The notes beneath the pieces are model-generated. The model did not search any database and was not told the origin of the DNA. It saw only the letters and a program-made list of their open reading frames with translations. A stretch of 64,000 nt of DNA from Oreohelix idahoensis (taxonomy: Eukaryota; Mollusca; Gastropoda; Stylommatophora; Oreohelicidae). Below, one piece after another: positions 12,303 through 24,040 of this stretch. Positions within the stretch are counted from its first letter, which is position 1. Each line of letters opens with the position of its first letter. Location: NCBI GenBank assembly GCA_024509875.1, contig JAMPIV010017773.1:33974-97973 (forward strand), written 5' to 3'. Both the position numbers and the translations under genes were made by a program.

Positions 12303-13083
12303 AGGGACGTTGAGCTCAGTCAAACAACCATAGAGGAAAAATAGGCCACTCTGAAGAACATTATGTACTCTGCAGCCTCTGAGAGCCTGGGATATACAAC
12401 ACGCAAGAACCATGACTGGTTTGATGAGAACGACGAAAATATTAAAACACTGCTGGCTGAAAAATATCGCTTGCACAGAGACTATCAAAGCAACCCTTCC
12501 TCAACATCCAAAAAGGCAGCCTTTACGAATATATGCAGAGTTGTCCAGAATAAGCTCAGGAAGATGCATGATGCATGGCTCAGCAATAAAGCAGACGAGA
12601 TACAGAGATATGCAGACATAAATGACTCAAAGCGCTTTTATGATGCCCTGAAAGCAATTTATGGCGCTCAATCGAATAAATCATAACCGGTCCTAAATGT
12701 TGATGGCATGGCATTGCTCATTGATAAAACGCAGATTTTGAAACGCTGGGCAGAACACTTCAATGTCATCTTAAATTATCCATCAACCGTCAACGACCAG
12801 GCCATTGCAAGCATACCGCAAGTGACAGTCAATGTCAGACTTGACCTTCCACCCAGCGTGGAAGAGGTCAAGAAAAATGCCAGTCTACTGTCCAGCGGCA
12901 AAGCCCCTGGATCTGATGCCATTTCTGCTGAGATTTATAAAGCTTGAAGGCAGCATGCTGCTGCAGAGACTAACAGACCTTTTCCACTCAGTCTGGGATA
13001 AAGAACAGATACCACAGGAATTGAAAGATTCCACAATCGTTCACATATACAAGCGAAAGGGAAATCATCAATCATGTGATAAC
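12303..13083 (+). pseudogene. LINE alpha linker and N-terminal reverse transcriptase
   Basis: Frames at 12363-12686, 12708-12947 and about 12944-13083 encode the linker and RT fingers: KNHDWFDENDENIKTLLAEK, then WAEHFNVILN, SGKAPGSDAISAEIYK and WDKEQIPQELKDSTIVHIYK, followed by KGNHQSCDN. SGKAPGxDxIxxE is the usual LINE motif before RT motif 1. A stop near 12684 and a frame change near 12945 break it. It is interrupted at 13083 by the next insertion and resumes at 13867 (HRGISLL). Confidence 0.88.
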
Positions 13084-13866
13084 TGTCACAGTATATATGT
13101 GCGACAACACTGACACAAATTTAAAACCCGTTTTGGTCATGTGACCTGGAAGGAAGTGCGCCCGAATTCTGGCGCGGAAAGTCAGTTGAGTTTCTGGATA
13201 CCGACCGGAGAGGTCGCTGTGTTGTTCTCTGTCAGCATTTCGCTGGGATATTTGGATGCCATTATTGTTCATGGATAGTGCTTGTCATTTATGCATGTGG
13301 TCAAGTTCAGTTTGCATGTGTCTAGAACAGTGGTGTAGTTTCTAGCAGCATTCATTCGTAATTCATTCATGAGAAGTCATTTGTAGTTAAGTATGGCTTT
13401 ATCATAGTGCAGGACTTAGCTGGTGAGCGAAAGTCAGTGTGTTGTTTACTCAGTACGACATACCCGCGAGTTTTGATAATGATAGATTGGGTTGTTGATT
13501 ATTGCAAGTGATTTTGGCATTTCTGTTGCATTGTATTGCATATGTATTTCTAGCCGTGTGTAGCTTCATTGTGTGCATATTTATTAAAGGGAACTGAACC
13601 TGTTATAGGTGTTATGGTGAGTTTATGTCAGCTACTGTATGCTATGGTCGTCCCATAGTGGTTAGAGCCAAGTGTATGAAAGTATTCATAAAATCTATAG
13701 TGTAAGTAGATTAGCTTGCTGACACTTAGGGGATATGTGCATATGACGCGGTGCGTTATGTGATAACCAAGTGTATGAAAGTATTCATAAAATCTATAGT
13801 GTAAGTAGATTAGCTTGCTGACACTTAGGGGATATGTGCATATGACGCGGTGCGTTATGTGATAAC
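13074..13866. mobile_element. Unclassified insertion with 10-bp TSD
   Basis: The insert begins TGTCACAGTATATATGTGCG at 13084 in the RT frame of LINE alpha. The target ATGTGATAAC is present at 13074-13083, again at 13758-13767 and at 13857-13866. The original element is therefore about 674 bp (13084-13757), followed by a 99-bp tandem duplication that copied its right end together with the TSD. No inverted repeats, poly(A) or coding frame were seen. A TG start hints at an LTR, but the end is not CA. Class unknown. Confidence 0.75.
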
Positions 13867-13868
13867 CA
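13671..13868. repeat. 99-bp direct duplication
   Basis: Two essentially identical 99-bp units (13671-13769 and 13770-13868) begin AGTGTATGAAAGTATTCATA and include TGACGCGGTGCGTTATGTGA. The breakpoints share the trinucleotide CCA (GAGCCA before unit 1, AACCA at the junction), consistent with microhomology-mediated tandem duplication. Confidence 0.95.
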
Positions 13869-15480
13869 TAGGGGAATCTCCCTATTATCTATTGCGGGAA
13901 AAATCCTGGCTCGAATCCTGCTCAACCGCTTGACTGTTCATCTCGAATCGCAGGACTTACAGAGTCAGTGTGGTTTCCGAGCAGGCCGCGGGACAGTCGA
14001 TATGATATTTCAGGAGAAATGACAGGAACAGTACAATGACCTATACACAACATTTATTGACTTGACCAAGGTCTTTGACACTGTCAATAGGGACGGACTA
14101 TGGAAAATTATGGCGAAATTCGGCTGTCCGGATAAGTTCATCTCAAATGTTCGCCAGTTTCATGAAGGTGTGATGGCTCGCGTATTGAATGATGGAGAAC
14201 CTTCTGAACCCTTTCCCATCACAAACGGTGTCAAACAGGGATGTGTGCTCGCCCCGACACTATTCAGTATGATATTTGCTGCCATGCTCTCTAACGTTAC
14301 CCATGGCAGTAGTGACGGCGTACACATCAGATACAGGACAGATGGGAAGCTATTCAATTTGAGACGATTACAATCCTTTACGAAGGTGAATGAAACAATG
14401 ATCTCTGACGTTTGTCTTTGCGGACGACTGTGCCCTCAACACCTGAACAGAATTGGACATGCAGAACAATATGAGGAGGCTTTCTGTAGCGTGTGATGAC
14501 TTTGGTCTTACCATCAATACGAAGAAATCTGAAGTAATGTTGCAACCTGCTCCTGGGAAGCCTTACTGCGAACCAAATATCACAGTAAAGAATCAACGTC
14601 TCCAAGTGGTGGACAGCTTCACTTATCTTGGCAGTACCCTTACCAAAGATGCGAATATCGACTCCGAGGTCAACAAAAAGAACTGCCAAGGCAAGTGCGG
14701 CTTTCGGAAGACTAAGAGTAAATGTCTGAGATCGACAAGGAATTAGTGCCGCCACCAAGATAAAAGTATATCACGCAATAGTGCTCACTACCCTCCTGTA
14801 TGCCTGTGAAACATGGAGAGTGTATAGCAGACATTCCAAGAAGCTTAATTATATCCACATGAGCTGTCTTTGCAGGATTCTCAGGATCAAGTGGCATGAA
14901 AGAGTATCCAATTATGAGGTCCTCAACAGAGCACATATCTCAAGCATCTACACATTGCTGCAGAGGGCGCAAATTAGATGGGCCGGACATGTTCGCATGA
15001 CCGAAAAACGCCTCCCAAGCAGTTGATGTACAGCGATCTCTCCATGGGTAAGCGAACAGTAGGGGTACAAAAGAAACGCTTCAAAGACACACTGAAAGCA
15101 TCGTTGAGCAGCTTCAAAATTGATGTCTCCTCCTAGGAGACTATCGCACAGGATCGCTCTGCCTGGCGGACAAACATTACTCAAGGCGCTCGCATCGCAG
15201 AACAGAATCTAGCTGATAAGGCAGAAGGCAAGCGTGCTGCAAGACAGATCAGAATGCACAGCAACACTATTATCGACTCTAACCATGTGTGCCCCGTATG
15301 TGGCAGGGCCTGTAGGACGAAAATAGAACTAATTAGCCACATGAGATCACGGCACAGATGTGTCAACTCAAGTCTGAAGACTCTAACCATGTGTGCCCCG
15401 TATGTGGCAGGGCCTGTAGGGCCAAAATAGGACTAATTAGCGACATGAGATAACGGCACAGATGTGTCACAACTCAAGTC
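13867..15480 (+). pseudogene. LINE alpha reverse transcriptase core and C-terminus
   Basis: The RT palm begins with GRGTVDMIF, then DLTKVFDTVNRDGLWKIM (motif A, 14060), NGVKQGCVLAPTLFS (motif B) and FADDCALN (motif C, near 14419-14442, after a frameshift). The thumb follows with KKSEVMLQPAPGKPY and FTYLGSTL (14520-14640), then TTLLYACETW, LCRILRIKWHERV and QIRWAGHV (14790-15000). The C-terminus ends in a C2H2-like finger, CPVCGRACRTKIELISHMRS (15290-15350). At least four frameshifts or stops separate these blocks. The family is clear; the copy is inactive. A partial duplicate of the finger follows at 15380-15440, then the 40-bp array. Confidence 0.9.
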
Positions 15481-15640
15481 TGACATGAGATCACGGAACA
15501 GATGTGTCATAACTCAAGTATGACATGAGATCACGGCACAGATGTGTCACAACTCAAGTCTGACATGAGATCACGGCACAGATGTGTCACAACTCAAGTC
15601 TGACATGAGATCACGGCACAGATGTGTCACAACTCAAGTC
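15441..15640. repeat. Minisatellite, 40-bp unit, five copies, LINE-derived
   Basis: Five consecutive 40-bp units, TGACATGAGATCACGGCACA then GATGTGTCACAACTCAAGTC, start at 15441, 15481, 15521, 15561 and 15601. The unit is the coding sequence for the SHMRSRH end of the LINE alpha zinc finger and its downstream bases. The LINE ends after it with TGAAGCTG...GATGGGCAAC and a (TTA)n tail at about 15674-15690. Confidence 0.96.
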
Positions 15641-15726
15641 TGAAGCTGTTGCCATCTTCGCCTGCGATGGGCAACTATTATTATTATTATCATACCTGTA
15701 AAATCCTTCTATTTTACTTTAGGCAA

Positions 15727-17941
15727 CAACAAATTGATTCCACTTTGCTCGGTCGGTGGCCATCCTTCGTACAGTGCCCCAACTGTGGTTCATTCTTTGC
15801 ATCTCAGCCTCCACAGTCCTCCGCCAAGTTGTTTTTGGTCGGCCTCTCTTTCGTTTTCCTTCAGGGGTCCATAGCATAGCTGTTCTTGTGATGGAATCGG
15901 GGTCTCTTCTGAGGACATGGCCAACTCAGTTCCAGCGTCTGCCAGCTATGATGGTGTGCATGTCCTCTTGCTTGCTCCGAGTAAGCAGATCTTGGTTGGT
16001 GATAGTATTCGGCCAAAAGATTTGGTAAATTTTTCTTTGGCATGTTGTGTGAAAAGAGGACAATTTCGGCATTTCCTTCCCTGTAACTCTCCAGCATTCC
16101 GCACCTTAGAGAAGCACAGAAAGCACACAGCTCTGATATAATCTTAATTTTGTGCTTGTGCTGTACTGAGAGGGCTTCCAGGTGTTGTTTAAAATAAAGA
16201 AGGCTGTTCTGCTTTGTTCATTCTGTTGTTGATGTCTTTGCTTGCTCCGCCGTCTGGTGTTACTATGCATCCTAGGTATGTGAAGGTGTCTGTCTGTTCC
16301 AGTTGCTGATTCCTTACTGATATGGGCTCAGGGTTGCTCACATTGAGCGTCATGACCTCTGTCTTCTTTAGATTGATGTTCAAGCCCACCTGCTGGATAT
16401 ACTTATTAAGTCTATCCGTTTTTTCCTGGATGTGTTGATGTGAATGTGCTAGTAGTAAAATGTCATGTGCATATTCCAGATCTTCCATGGTATAAAATGT
16501 AGTCCATCTTATTCCTCTTGGACTGCCCTCTGTTGTCTGGCGCATCACCCAGTCTATGACTGTTAAAAATAGAGTGGTTCATAAGGGGCATCCCTGTCAT
16601 ACTCCTGTCTTCACCTCAAAGGTTAGGTTGCTCTGCCCAACGCTACACGTAAAGTTGGCATAGAGGCTTTTTATGATTGACACTATGCAGCTTGGAATTC
16701 CATATGCCCTCAGTATTTTCCATAAACTGTCCTTATGTATACTGTCAAAAGCCTTTTCAAAATCAACGAAATTAATGCACAGCCGTCTTTGCCATTCTGA
16801 GCACTGCTCTATAATGATCCTGAAGGTAAATATATAATCTACACATCTTCTGTTCTTTCTAAATCCTGCTTGTTATTTCCTCAGTTTGTGGTCTACTGCT
16901 TTTGAAATTCTCTGTATTATTATCCTGCCTAGTATTTTGCTGTGAACTGAGAGAAGAGTGATTCCTCTCCAATTATTGCAGTCTGCAAGATCTCCCTTCA
17001 AGGCAATTCGACAATTATTCCTTTGTTCCACTCCGCTGGTGTTGTCCCTGTTTTCCAGACTTGTGCAAATGGTGGTTCTAATAGTTCTGCTGCTAGCTCA
17101 GGGTTTATCTTAAATAGCTTTGCATTTAAGTTATCATGGCCAGGAGCTTTTCCATTCTTTAACCCTTTGATTGCTGTGATGATTTCTTCTTTTCGTGGAA
17201 TGTCTGTATTAAAATCTAGATCGTTTTCAGCCTCAGGAACATTCAATTGTGTCTCTGGTGGTTCCTTGTTCAGAGTTTCTCTGAAATGCTCTGCCCATCT
17301 TGTTTCCTGCCGCTCTGCTGTCGTGATGAGATTTCCTTGCTTATCTCTTACTAATGTAATATTGTTGGTATCTCGTTTTCCGCTGGTAATTTTAGTTATT
17401 TTGTAAACCGTGCTTTGTTAATTTCTCAGTGCTGCCCCTTCTGCCTGTCTTGCAAGATCGTCTAGGAAATTCCTTTTGTTGGCTCGGGTTTGGCGTTTAA
17501 CTTCCTTGTCCAGCTGACTGCACCTTTCGCTATATAGTTGCTTTAACCTGGGGGACTTCGCTTCTGTTTTCTTTCTTTTCATTTCCTTTCTCATCGTTAT
17601 GGTGTTTAATGTTTCTGGTGTTTTCCAGTCTTGCTTCTTCCTTTCCTGGAATCCCAAACATGATTTGCTGCTTTCCTTATATATTGTTGAATTGGTGTTG
17701 AATTTCTGGTCTTTATCATCAGTCAATGTCTTTTCCTGACTTTTGGCAAATTGATATCGCTTCTTTATATCAGCCGCAAACGCTTTTCTGGTAAGGGGGT
17801 CCTACAACTTGCTGATGTCAAACCTTTTCTGTGCAGTTACAGTTGGTGCAGCCCTTCTGAGTTTCACTTTCAGTTTTGCTACTACTAAATGGTGATCACT
17901 TCCCACATCTGCACCTCTTCTTACCTTCACATCTTGTAAGG
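15727..17941 (-). pseudogene. LINE beta (RTE-like) reverse transcriptase, split by a solo LTR
   Basis: On the minus strand the order is: end of the endonuclease (LQDVKVRRGADVGSDHHLVV, 17885-17940); a charged linker (KEVKRQTRANKRNFLDDLAR, 17418-17726); a pre-RT block (EEIITAIKGLKNGKAPGHDN, 16998-17246); RT motif A (FVDFEKAFDSIHKDSLWKIL, about 16720-16790); then a thumb region including LNINLKKTEVMTLNV and FTYLGCIVTPDGG (16189-16480). The catalytic motif C reads YAHD instead of Y/FADD, so one catalytic aspartate is lost. C-terminal frames at 15756-16100 are scrambled. Stops and frameshifts are frequent. The EN portion continues beyond the LTR at 21559. A plus-strand sister copy lies at 44170-48330. 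Confidence 0.9.
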
Positions 17942-20900
17942 TGTCGTAAATTTATTTGAGATAGGTCTTAGAAATAGTGGTCCCGTTAGAGTGAAGAAAT
18001 GATGGTGAAGGCTCTATGATAGAAAGGGTTAGGAAAGAGATAATTGATTCACAAGGGGTGCTGGGAAGAGTAAGGACAGTCTAAGAAATCGGTACTCTTT
18101 TCCGATTTGCCTATCTTACGACAATCTTTTTTTTTTCCAGTAGACTCCTGAATCTCTCCTGGCTAAACAATTATTTGCCAGTTTCCAAACACTCAGGGGC
18201 ACACACCAATTTGGTGCTTCAAACACACAGACGCTACGTGAATACAAACTACGTAGAACAAATATGGGTAATAGGGCGTAGGTCGGCCAACACAGTACTA
18301 CAAGTTTTATGGTGTTTATTTATCATTTAAACCAAAATCACAACATTTATCATAGTACAGGCAATAATCATCGTTACAGAAAATACAACTAACAAGGGGG
18401 GGGGGTGTGTTGAAGAGTAGTATCCAATATGCCCTTCCCGCTTGTATGGACAAAGAAAAACCCAGTCCACAGACAGGTGGTTATCAAAAATAGATAATGT
18501 AACCCAACAGTAAATTAATTGATTCTGATAAGAGGGGTTACAATATTAGGTATGGGGGGGGGGGGGTAGGAAACAATTCCTATTATTCTCAACTGTTTTC
18601 CCTTTACTAAGCAGATTTAGGGAGGGGAAATAACCAAAGTTAAGAAATCCCACTTAAAGAGAACAATACAAGGAATACAGAAAAACAGGTATTTACCAGG
18701 TAAAGCAAATTAAAATGTTTGCAAATAAATCTCATTCATTCATGCACGCTCGTGATGGCCAACACACATTTTCTCACACACACTTACCAATCGTGGAATC
18801 TGGCACTCCATAGAAAAATACACATACAGCAGTAAGTATTCAATAAATGAATGCGTTCTGTTCTTCGGTTTCCAGCCCCAGATTTAACGGGTTTAGGCGT
18901 TTAGCAAAGTGTCACGAAATCGCTGGAAGGTGAAGCCTTATTGTGTTTCTTTGATTTTCTATAAAGTTTCTATGGGATGGCACGGTCACAGATACAGGTA
19001 TGAGAATGGTGTGGTCTCTTGGATTTCGCCGCTGATGGTGAAAAAACTTCTTAAGCGTGATGACAACGACTGACCAGTGAGGTATGTTTTTTTCTTCGGG
19101 GTTTTTTAAATCCAGTGGAAAATTATGGACTGTCAGTGTTCAGGACATATATACTCTTTCTCACAGTAGAGCAGTAAAATAAAATATATCGCTACTGGCA
19201 ATGTTCTTCTCCAGTTTATCTTTACAGACTAAATTTTATTGATGATTGTTTTAACTGTTCTTGGGTTTGCTTTCTTTCTGGTAAATTCAGACAGCGGGAC
19301 CCCAACAGGATCGCCACAAGATTAAATTTAAACTGTTCATCAAATCTCTGGAGGTTTTTAAGAACCGAGTCTGGAGGACTCTATATAATTGCTGGGACGC
19401 AAAGGTTTATGATCACCCTATGTGGAAAATAGAAAACATGAAATCATACCGCAAAATCAAATAATATTCTAACACGCGATAAATTTACCGTTAAGACTAT
19501 TATATACACTCGCGTATTCAATTATATATTTAAGAAACCACTTCGCGAGACTAATGGTTAAAAACACACATAAATATATATAGAACTATACTAAATTCAC
19601 TGGCTTCCTAGCGCAGTGGTCTATGGTTCGATCCCCAGATGAGGCGGAAAAAGTTTTAGGCCACAAATGGCTCCTGGGTCGACCCAGCCCCAAATGGGTA
19701 CCAGAGATACTCTGGGAAGGTTAAGGCGGCCGGCGTGATGCCGACCACATCACCCCTCGTGTGCCGACGGTCAAGATAGTATGGGCCTAACACCATATTC
19801 CCAATATGCCTCAATGAGCGTGTAACGGGTTCCTTTACCTTTTTTTTTATACTAAATTAATTAGTTATAAATTCCTTCGCGACTTTAGAAGTTAATTTAG
19901 CCTCTATTATCTTTGGAAATAGTGTAATTGTAACGGGTGCTGGTGTCCTTCTTTATATTTATTGTTTGAATATTAAAGTCACTCTTCGGCTTGTTTAATG
20001 TATGTTATTTTGTTGGTTAGCTCTGACCATAAAGAAAGTCCCTTCGACGTTCTGATTTGCATATTTACAATAATTGATCTTTCCTGTGAGAGAGTTATCG
20101 TGCTGAGAAATATAAACATTAAACAGCTGTGGAACCAAACCCGTAACGTAAGGAAGATATCAAGCCTTCAGTTCTGAGTCCACATGTATTGACGTTTTTT
20201 CACATAAATGATATCCAACATTCACAAACTTCATATACAGTTCAGCATAATGATAAATTCCAAATAATACAAGTAAGTATCCGTCCGTGTCAGACTAATA
20301 TGTCAGATGAACATCATGGCTGTATACATGCGCTGCTGTAATCAGACAGCCAGAAATGAGCGCATGAGTTCTCGACAGCTACAAAATGAATCTTAATTCG
20401 ATTCTCCTTCCATCATTTAGTTTACCTAATAAATCTCATACTTCATACTATTATCCGAACTGACCCTGAGTTCTATATTGAATTCATACTTATGGCTATA
20501 TAATAAGGCCTCTCATTGGAAGGAATACAGGACACGACTTCTCTGCTTGACGGACAGCATAAAAAGGGTAACGTAACCAAGTCACCAAGCGTGACCTTCC
20601 CAACGCGAACACGTCATAATCTTAGCATATATTTCGCGTTCAGTAGTCCGTAGAATATCGACATATTCTATTAATGTTATTGATCCCAAACGTTGCGCAC
20701 TACTAACCCCAGCAGACGCCGTCATTTAAAATAACACCGTAACAGTAATAGATATATCATTAAATTTACAAATGGAAACTTTTGAGATGGGTTTAATTTA
20801 ATAGATTTAAATTAACACAAAATCCAGTGAAATAAAATGAAAGAACTAGACCACTGATCACTTGAAACTAATATATTATACCCTTGGCACAGAATGCCTT

Positions 20901-21558
20901 CACTCCCATTTAGCCGAAAATCCAGAGGGAATCTAGCAGGATTCAACTATAAGCTAGTGTTTCTGTAGATCTCTGGCAAACGAATGATAAATTGCATTCT
21001 TCAGTGGTCTCTATATATATTAAATGAAATGAAAGATTGGGAGGACACGTGAAAATTTCACACCTTATTTGAACTCAGGGAACTATCGTGCTTCTGTGCC
21101 GCCAGTCCGCGCTCTGGACTTCCCTGTCCGTCTCGTCTCTGCCATTCTGCATGAGGATGTGAAATGCCGGCGAGAAGTTGCTTCGTCTGTTCTGGGCCCA
21201 TCCTTGCCTTTGATCGTATTCCGCCTTTCTCGTTGGACTCTGTTAACGCCCCCCTGGGCAGGCGTACTGGCAAAGGTAAGGAAAATAACTGCTATTAAAG
21301 GCTCTAGAGATAGCAATGGGCGTGGTTTAACCTCCCCTAAGACAATGCGATGTTTCTGGATGCACGCATGAAAACAGTCTACATATTAATTATCCAACGT
21401 GTTGAAAATCAACGTGGAAATGATGCATACTAATTTTCCCAGGTAGTAGAGTTCCCCGTTGACGAAAAAAATACAACAGTATTCAGGGGTACTGATGTTA
21501 TTCGAGGGTCCTATCATATCATCTAACAATTCAGGGACAGCTGAGTTTCATCGTCACA
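17942..21558 (-). mobile_element. Family 1 Gypsy solo LTR inserted in LINE beta
   Basis: The plus strand starts TGTCGTAAATTTATTTGAG and ends TTTCATCGTCACA, the same edges as the family 1 LTRs. Many internal blocks match 52431-54865, including AAACAATTATTTGCCAGTTT, CCCTTCCCGCTTGTATGGAC and AAGCCCAGTCCA-type segments. No internal region follows on either side. On the LINE strand the flanks are GCATTA and CCTTACAAG, giving a 5-bp TSD (CATTA/CCTTA, one mismatch) that rejoins the LINE frame at RWRHAL|QDV. It is longer (3.6 kb) than the other LTRs because of the SINE at 19598 and other added sequence. Divergence is moderate, so it predates the 52-64 kb array. Confidence 0.88.
19587..19858 (+). mobile_element. 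SINE family S1, 5'-truncated
   Basis: The body at 19598-19847 starts inside the tRNA head (CACTGGCTTCCTAGCGCAGT, with GGTTCGATCCCC B-box) and ends TTTACCTTTTTTTTTA. It is bounded by the 11-bp TSD TATACTAAATT (19587-19597 and 19848-19858). It lacks the first 30 or so bases present in the 3528 copy, so the A-box is missing. It is nested inside the solo LTR. Confidence 0.92.
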
Positions 21559-21645
21559 TAATGCATGTCTCCATCTACCATTAATCATGATGTGGTCTAT
21601 CTGGTTTCTGTCCCGAGCCAGGAACGTGCTACTACATAACCACTC
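21559..21645 (-). pseudogene. LINE beta endonuclease remainder
   Basis: On the minus strand ARDRNQIDHIMINGRWRHAL is the penultimate part of the LINE beta endonuclease, homologous to GRDRNQTDYLMINGRWNHSL at 45000-45060. It joins the part at 17941 across the solo LTR. The sequence upstream of it gives way to a Penelope-like fragment near 21640, so the 5' half of this LINE copy is missing. Confidence 0.85.
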
Positions 21646-21935
21646 GACCCCTGAAGAGGGTTGCAATATTACATACATCGGCCAAACGGGCACACGACGT
21701 GGGGATCGATTATGCAGACACCTATACGACATTTCTCGGTTGGGAGCAACACCTGTTGCCATCCACTTCAATGGCCCTGGCCACCACGGTGCCACTGAAA
21801 ACCAGGTGACAGCTATCAGATCCTGTTCCTCGGACGCCAACAATTAGCTCCACCTTGAATAACGCCTCATCCATCTTATGGGCTGCCTTAAACCCCATGA
21901 TTTGAACACCCAGCATTCTTTTGTCTGAGGATTCC
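21640..21935 (+). pseudogene. Penelope-like element, GIY-YIG endonuclease end
   Basis: The plus-strand frame reads STPEEGCNITYIGQTGTRRG, then DRLCRHLYDI and TPVAIHFNGPGHHGA. The YIGQTG start, the following arginine and the PVAxHFNxPGH block are typical of the GIY-YIG endonuclease at the C-terminus of Penelope-like elements, where it nicks DNA for insertion. A stop at about 21845 is followed after a frame change by RLIHLMGCLKPHDLNTQHSF, resembling the final helix of these proteins. The RT part is absent. The pyrimidine-rich stretch at 21950-22260 and TGACTCCTGAAGAG at about 22349 may be its 3' UTR. Confidence 0.8.
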
Positions 21936-22609
21936 ATTTCTATCTAGTCCTATTTGTATCATGATTGCGATCACATTTTATTTCCCTCCAAATTTTTATT
22001 TTATAACTCTTTCTTCATCTTTTCTCTCCTTATTTATTCCTCTCCTTTTTTTAAATATTACTTTTCCCTTTCTCAGTTTTCCTGTCCTTGTTATTTATGC
22101 TTTGAATTTAGTATCCACTTCCGGTTTCCGGTTCAGAGGCAGACATTTTATTTCCAAGATGTGACACACATCATGGAGTGTTTTCTCTTATTTTTATAGT
22201 TTTATGTTCTCCACTTAATTCTCATTTTCTTTCCCTTCTGTTTTTTTTATTTGTACGAGGTATGTCCACGACGAAGGCCTTATGATCGCAATGTAGTTTT
22301 TTTCCCTTGTCCTTTCTCCCAGTAAGACGTATCACTATTTGTGTTTTTGACTCCTGAAGAGAAGGAACAGTCAAAACTTTATTAGGAACCACACCATAAT
22401 CTTTTCAGAGAAAGATACACCTTAAATTACCTTGTTTTTTCTTGACTAATCAATTTTATACATTTTAAACCCGTTGATCAAATATTTCATAAATAAATCT
22501 CTTGTTATCTATGTAAATATAAGCCCATAGTTGGAGTCGATCAATGGATGGAGTGAATTGATATAACTCACTTAAAAAATTGCGAAACACAGAGCTAAAC
22601 TTACAATTA

Positions 22610-22890
22610 ATATTTTGCTGAATCACCTTCAGCTGTGGTCTCATTTATGCGAGTTAAAACACATATTTCTCACAGAAGATACGGAATAAAACAAAGTTTA
22701 AAACAAACTTAGATGATTCAGTTGTTACATGTGCCATTGTATAAATTCCTGTGATACTTCCTTCTTTTTACACTTGTACCTAGAGTAATCTTGAGCAAAG
22801 GTTGCACCCTACGTAAAAACTCATCCTTTTACTCGAATTTTGGTCATTAATGGACCACTACTGCATAGCAAAAGAGACAACCCGCGACAT
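22610..22890. repeat. Unnamed dispersed repeat X, copy 1
   Basis: This segment is similar to 43605-43890. Shared landmarks in order are ATTCACCTTCAGCTG, TAGATGATxTCAGTTGT, ATCTTGAGCAAAGGTTG and GGACCACTACTGC. Identity looks moderate, with indels. No coding frame, pol III boxes or edges are evident. Both copies are on the same strand. Confidence 0.75.
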
Positions 22891-23640
22891 GTACTAACAA
22901 AACATATTAATAAAATATGATAGAACTTCAATGGCTACCACTTTAGTCGCTTGTGGGGCTACAGTTGTCACGGCGGAGCTGTCTTTATCATCTGATGACT
23001 GATTAGCAGAAGATTTTGTAGGTGTTGCAAATGTGTTTTCTGGCTCCAGATGTAGAAGGCACGGCTACTTGATCAATTGGGCAGAAAATGTTGGAGGAGA
23101 TTTTAAAAAAAAACCAAAAAACTGAATAGAGCCTGCTTTGCTTTGCCAAATTTTCTCTTCAAGAAACACCTTTCAGTAAATAAGTTCGTTTTCTACCCAG
23201 ATAACTGCATTCCATTTGCAATGGCAATACTTCTTAGCCCTCCCACCACCATGAATGAAGTTGAAAGTAATATTCCTGCCTCCCAAAAAATTTTGCGCAC
23301 AACTTGTAACGGGCATAAGGCATAAAATAGGAACACCGTTATACCAAAAAAGCGCTAACCGAACAGCGAAAGACCAGGGGATTGATATACATGGCACTTC
23401 CAGTTACCGAATTTACCCATCGCATTCAGCCATCTCTTTTTTTAAGTTGTTTTGGAGTATTTGTTTTGTGACGAAATGGTTAAAATCATGAACAAATAAT
23501 AAACTTCAAACTGTAACTAAGGTAGAATGGGTTCAAATCCCACAGCACAGGAAACAAATTAACAAGAGTTGTGGCATATGTACTAAATTTTAAAGTGGTT
23601 AAAGATCCGAGATATTTAAGGCGGGAAGAAACCTCTACTG
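22891..23640. other. Unassigned sequence
   Basis: No gene or element recognised. Short open frames at 23143-23491 have no family support. Confidence 0.5.
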
Positions 23641-24040
23641 ATGACGCTGGGAAATACTGTATTGGTTGTGGTAGTGAAAGATGACACTGGGAAATACTGG
23701 ATTGGTTTTGGTTGAGAAAGAGGGCGCTGGGAAATACTAGAATAGTTTTTGTAGAGCAGGGTGACGCTGGTAATTAATGGAGTGGTTTTGGTAGAGAAAT
23801 TTGACGCCGGAAATTACTGGATTGGTTTTGGTAGAGAAAGATGACACTGGGAAATATTAGATTGGTGATGGTAGTGAAAGATAAGGATGAGAAAGACTCA
23901 ATTGGTTTTATTAGAGAAAGGTGACGCTGAGACATACTAGACTGAGTTTCGATGTGACAGATGAAAAATGGGAGAGACTCGATTGGCTGCTGTAGTTCAG
24001 ACGACAATGAGAAAGACTTGATCGACATCTATGAAGTCCG
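23641..24040. repeat. Degenerate tandem array, about 40-bp unit, ten copies
   Basis: Units of 38-41 bp resembling ATGACGCTGGGAAATACTGG then ATTGGTTTTGGTAGAGAAAG repeat ten times, with identity falling toward the right end. The overall register is close to 40 bp. No relationship to a LINE was found. The following 24041-24428 is unassigned. Confidence 0.93.

Noticed and set aside
21069..21371. 100-codon open frame in a GC-richer stretch
   Set aside because: It lies wholly within the family 1 solo LTR and is not conserved as a frame in the other LTRs.
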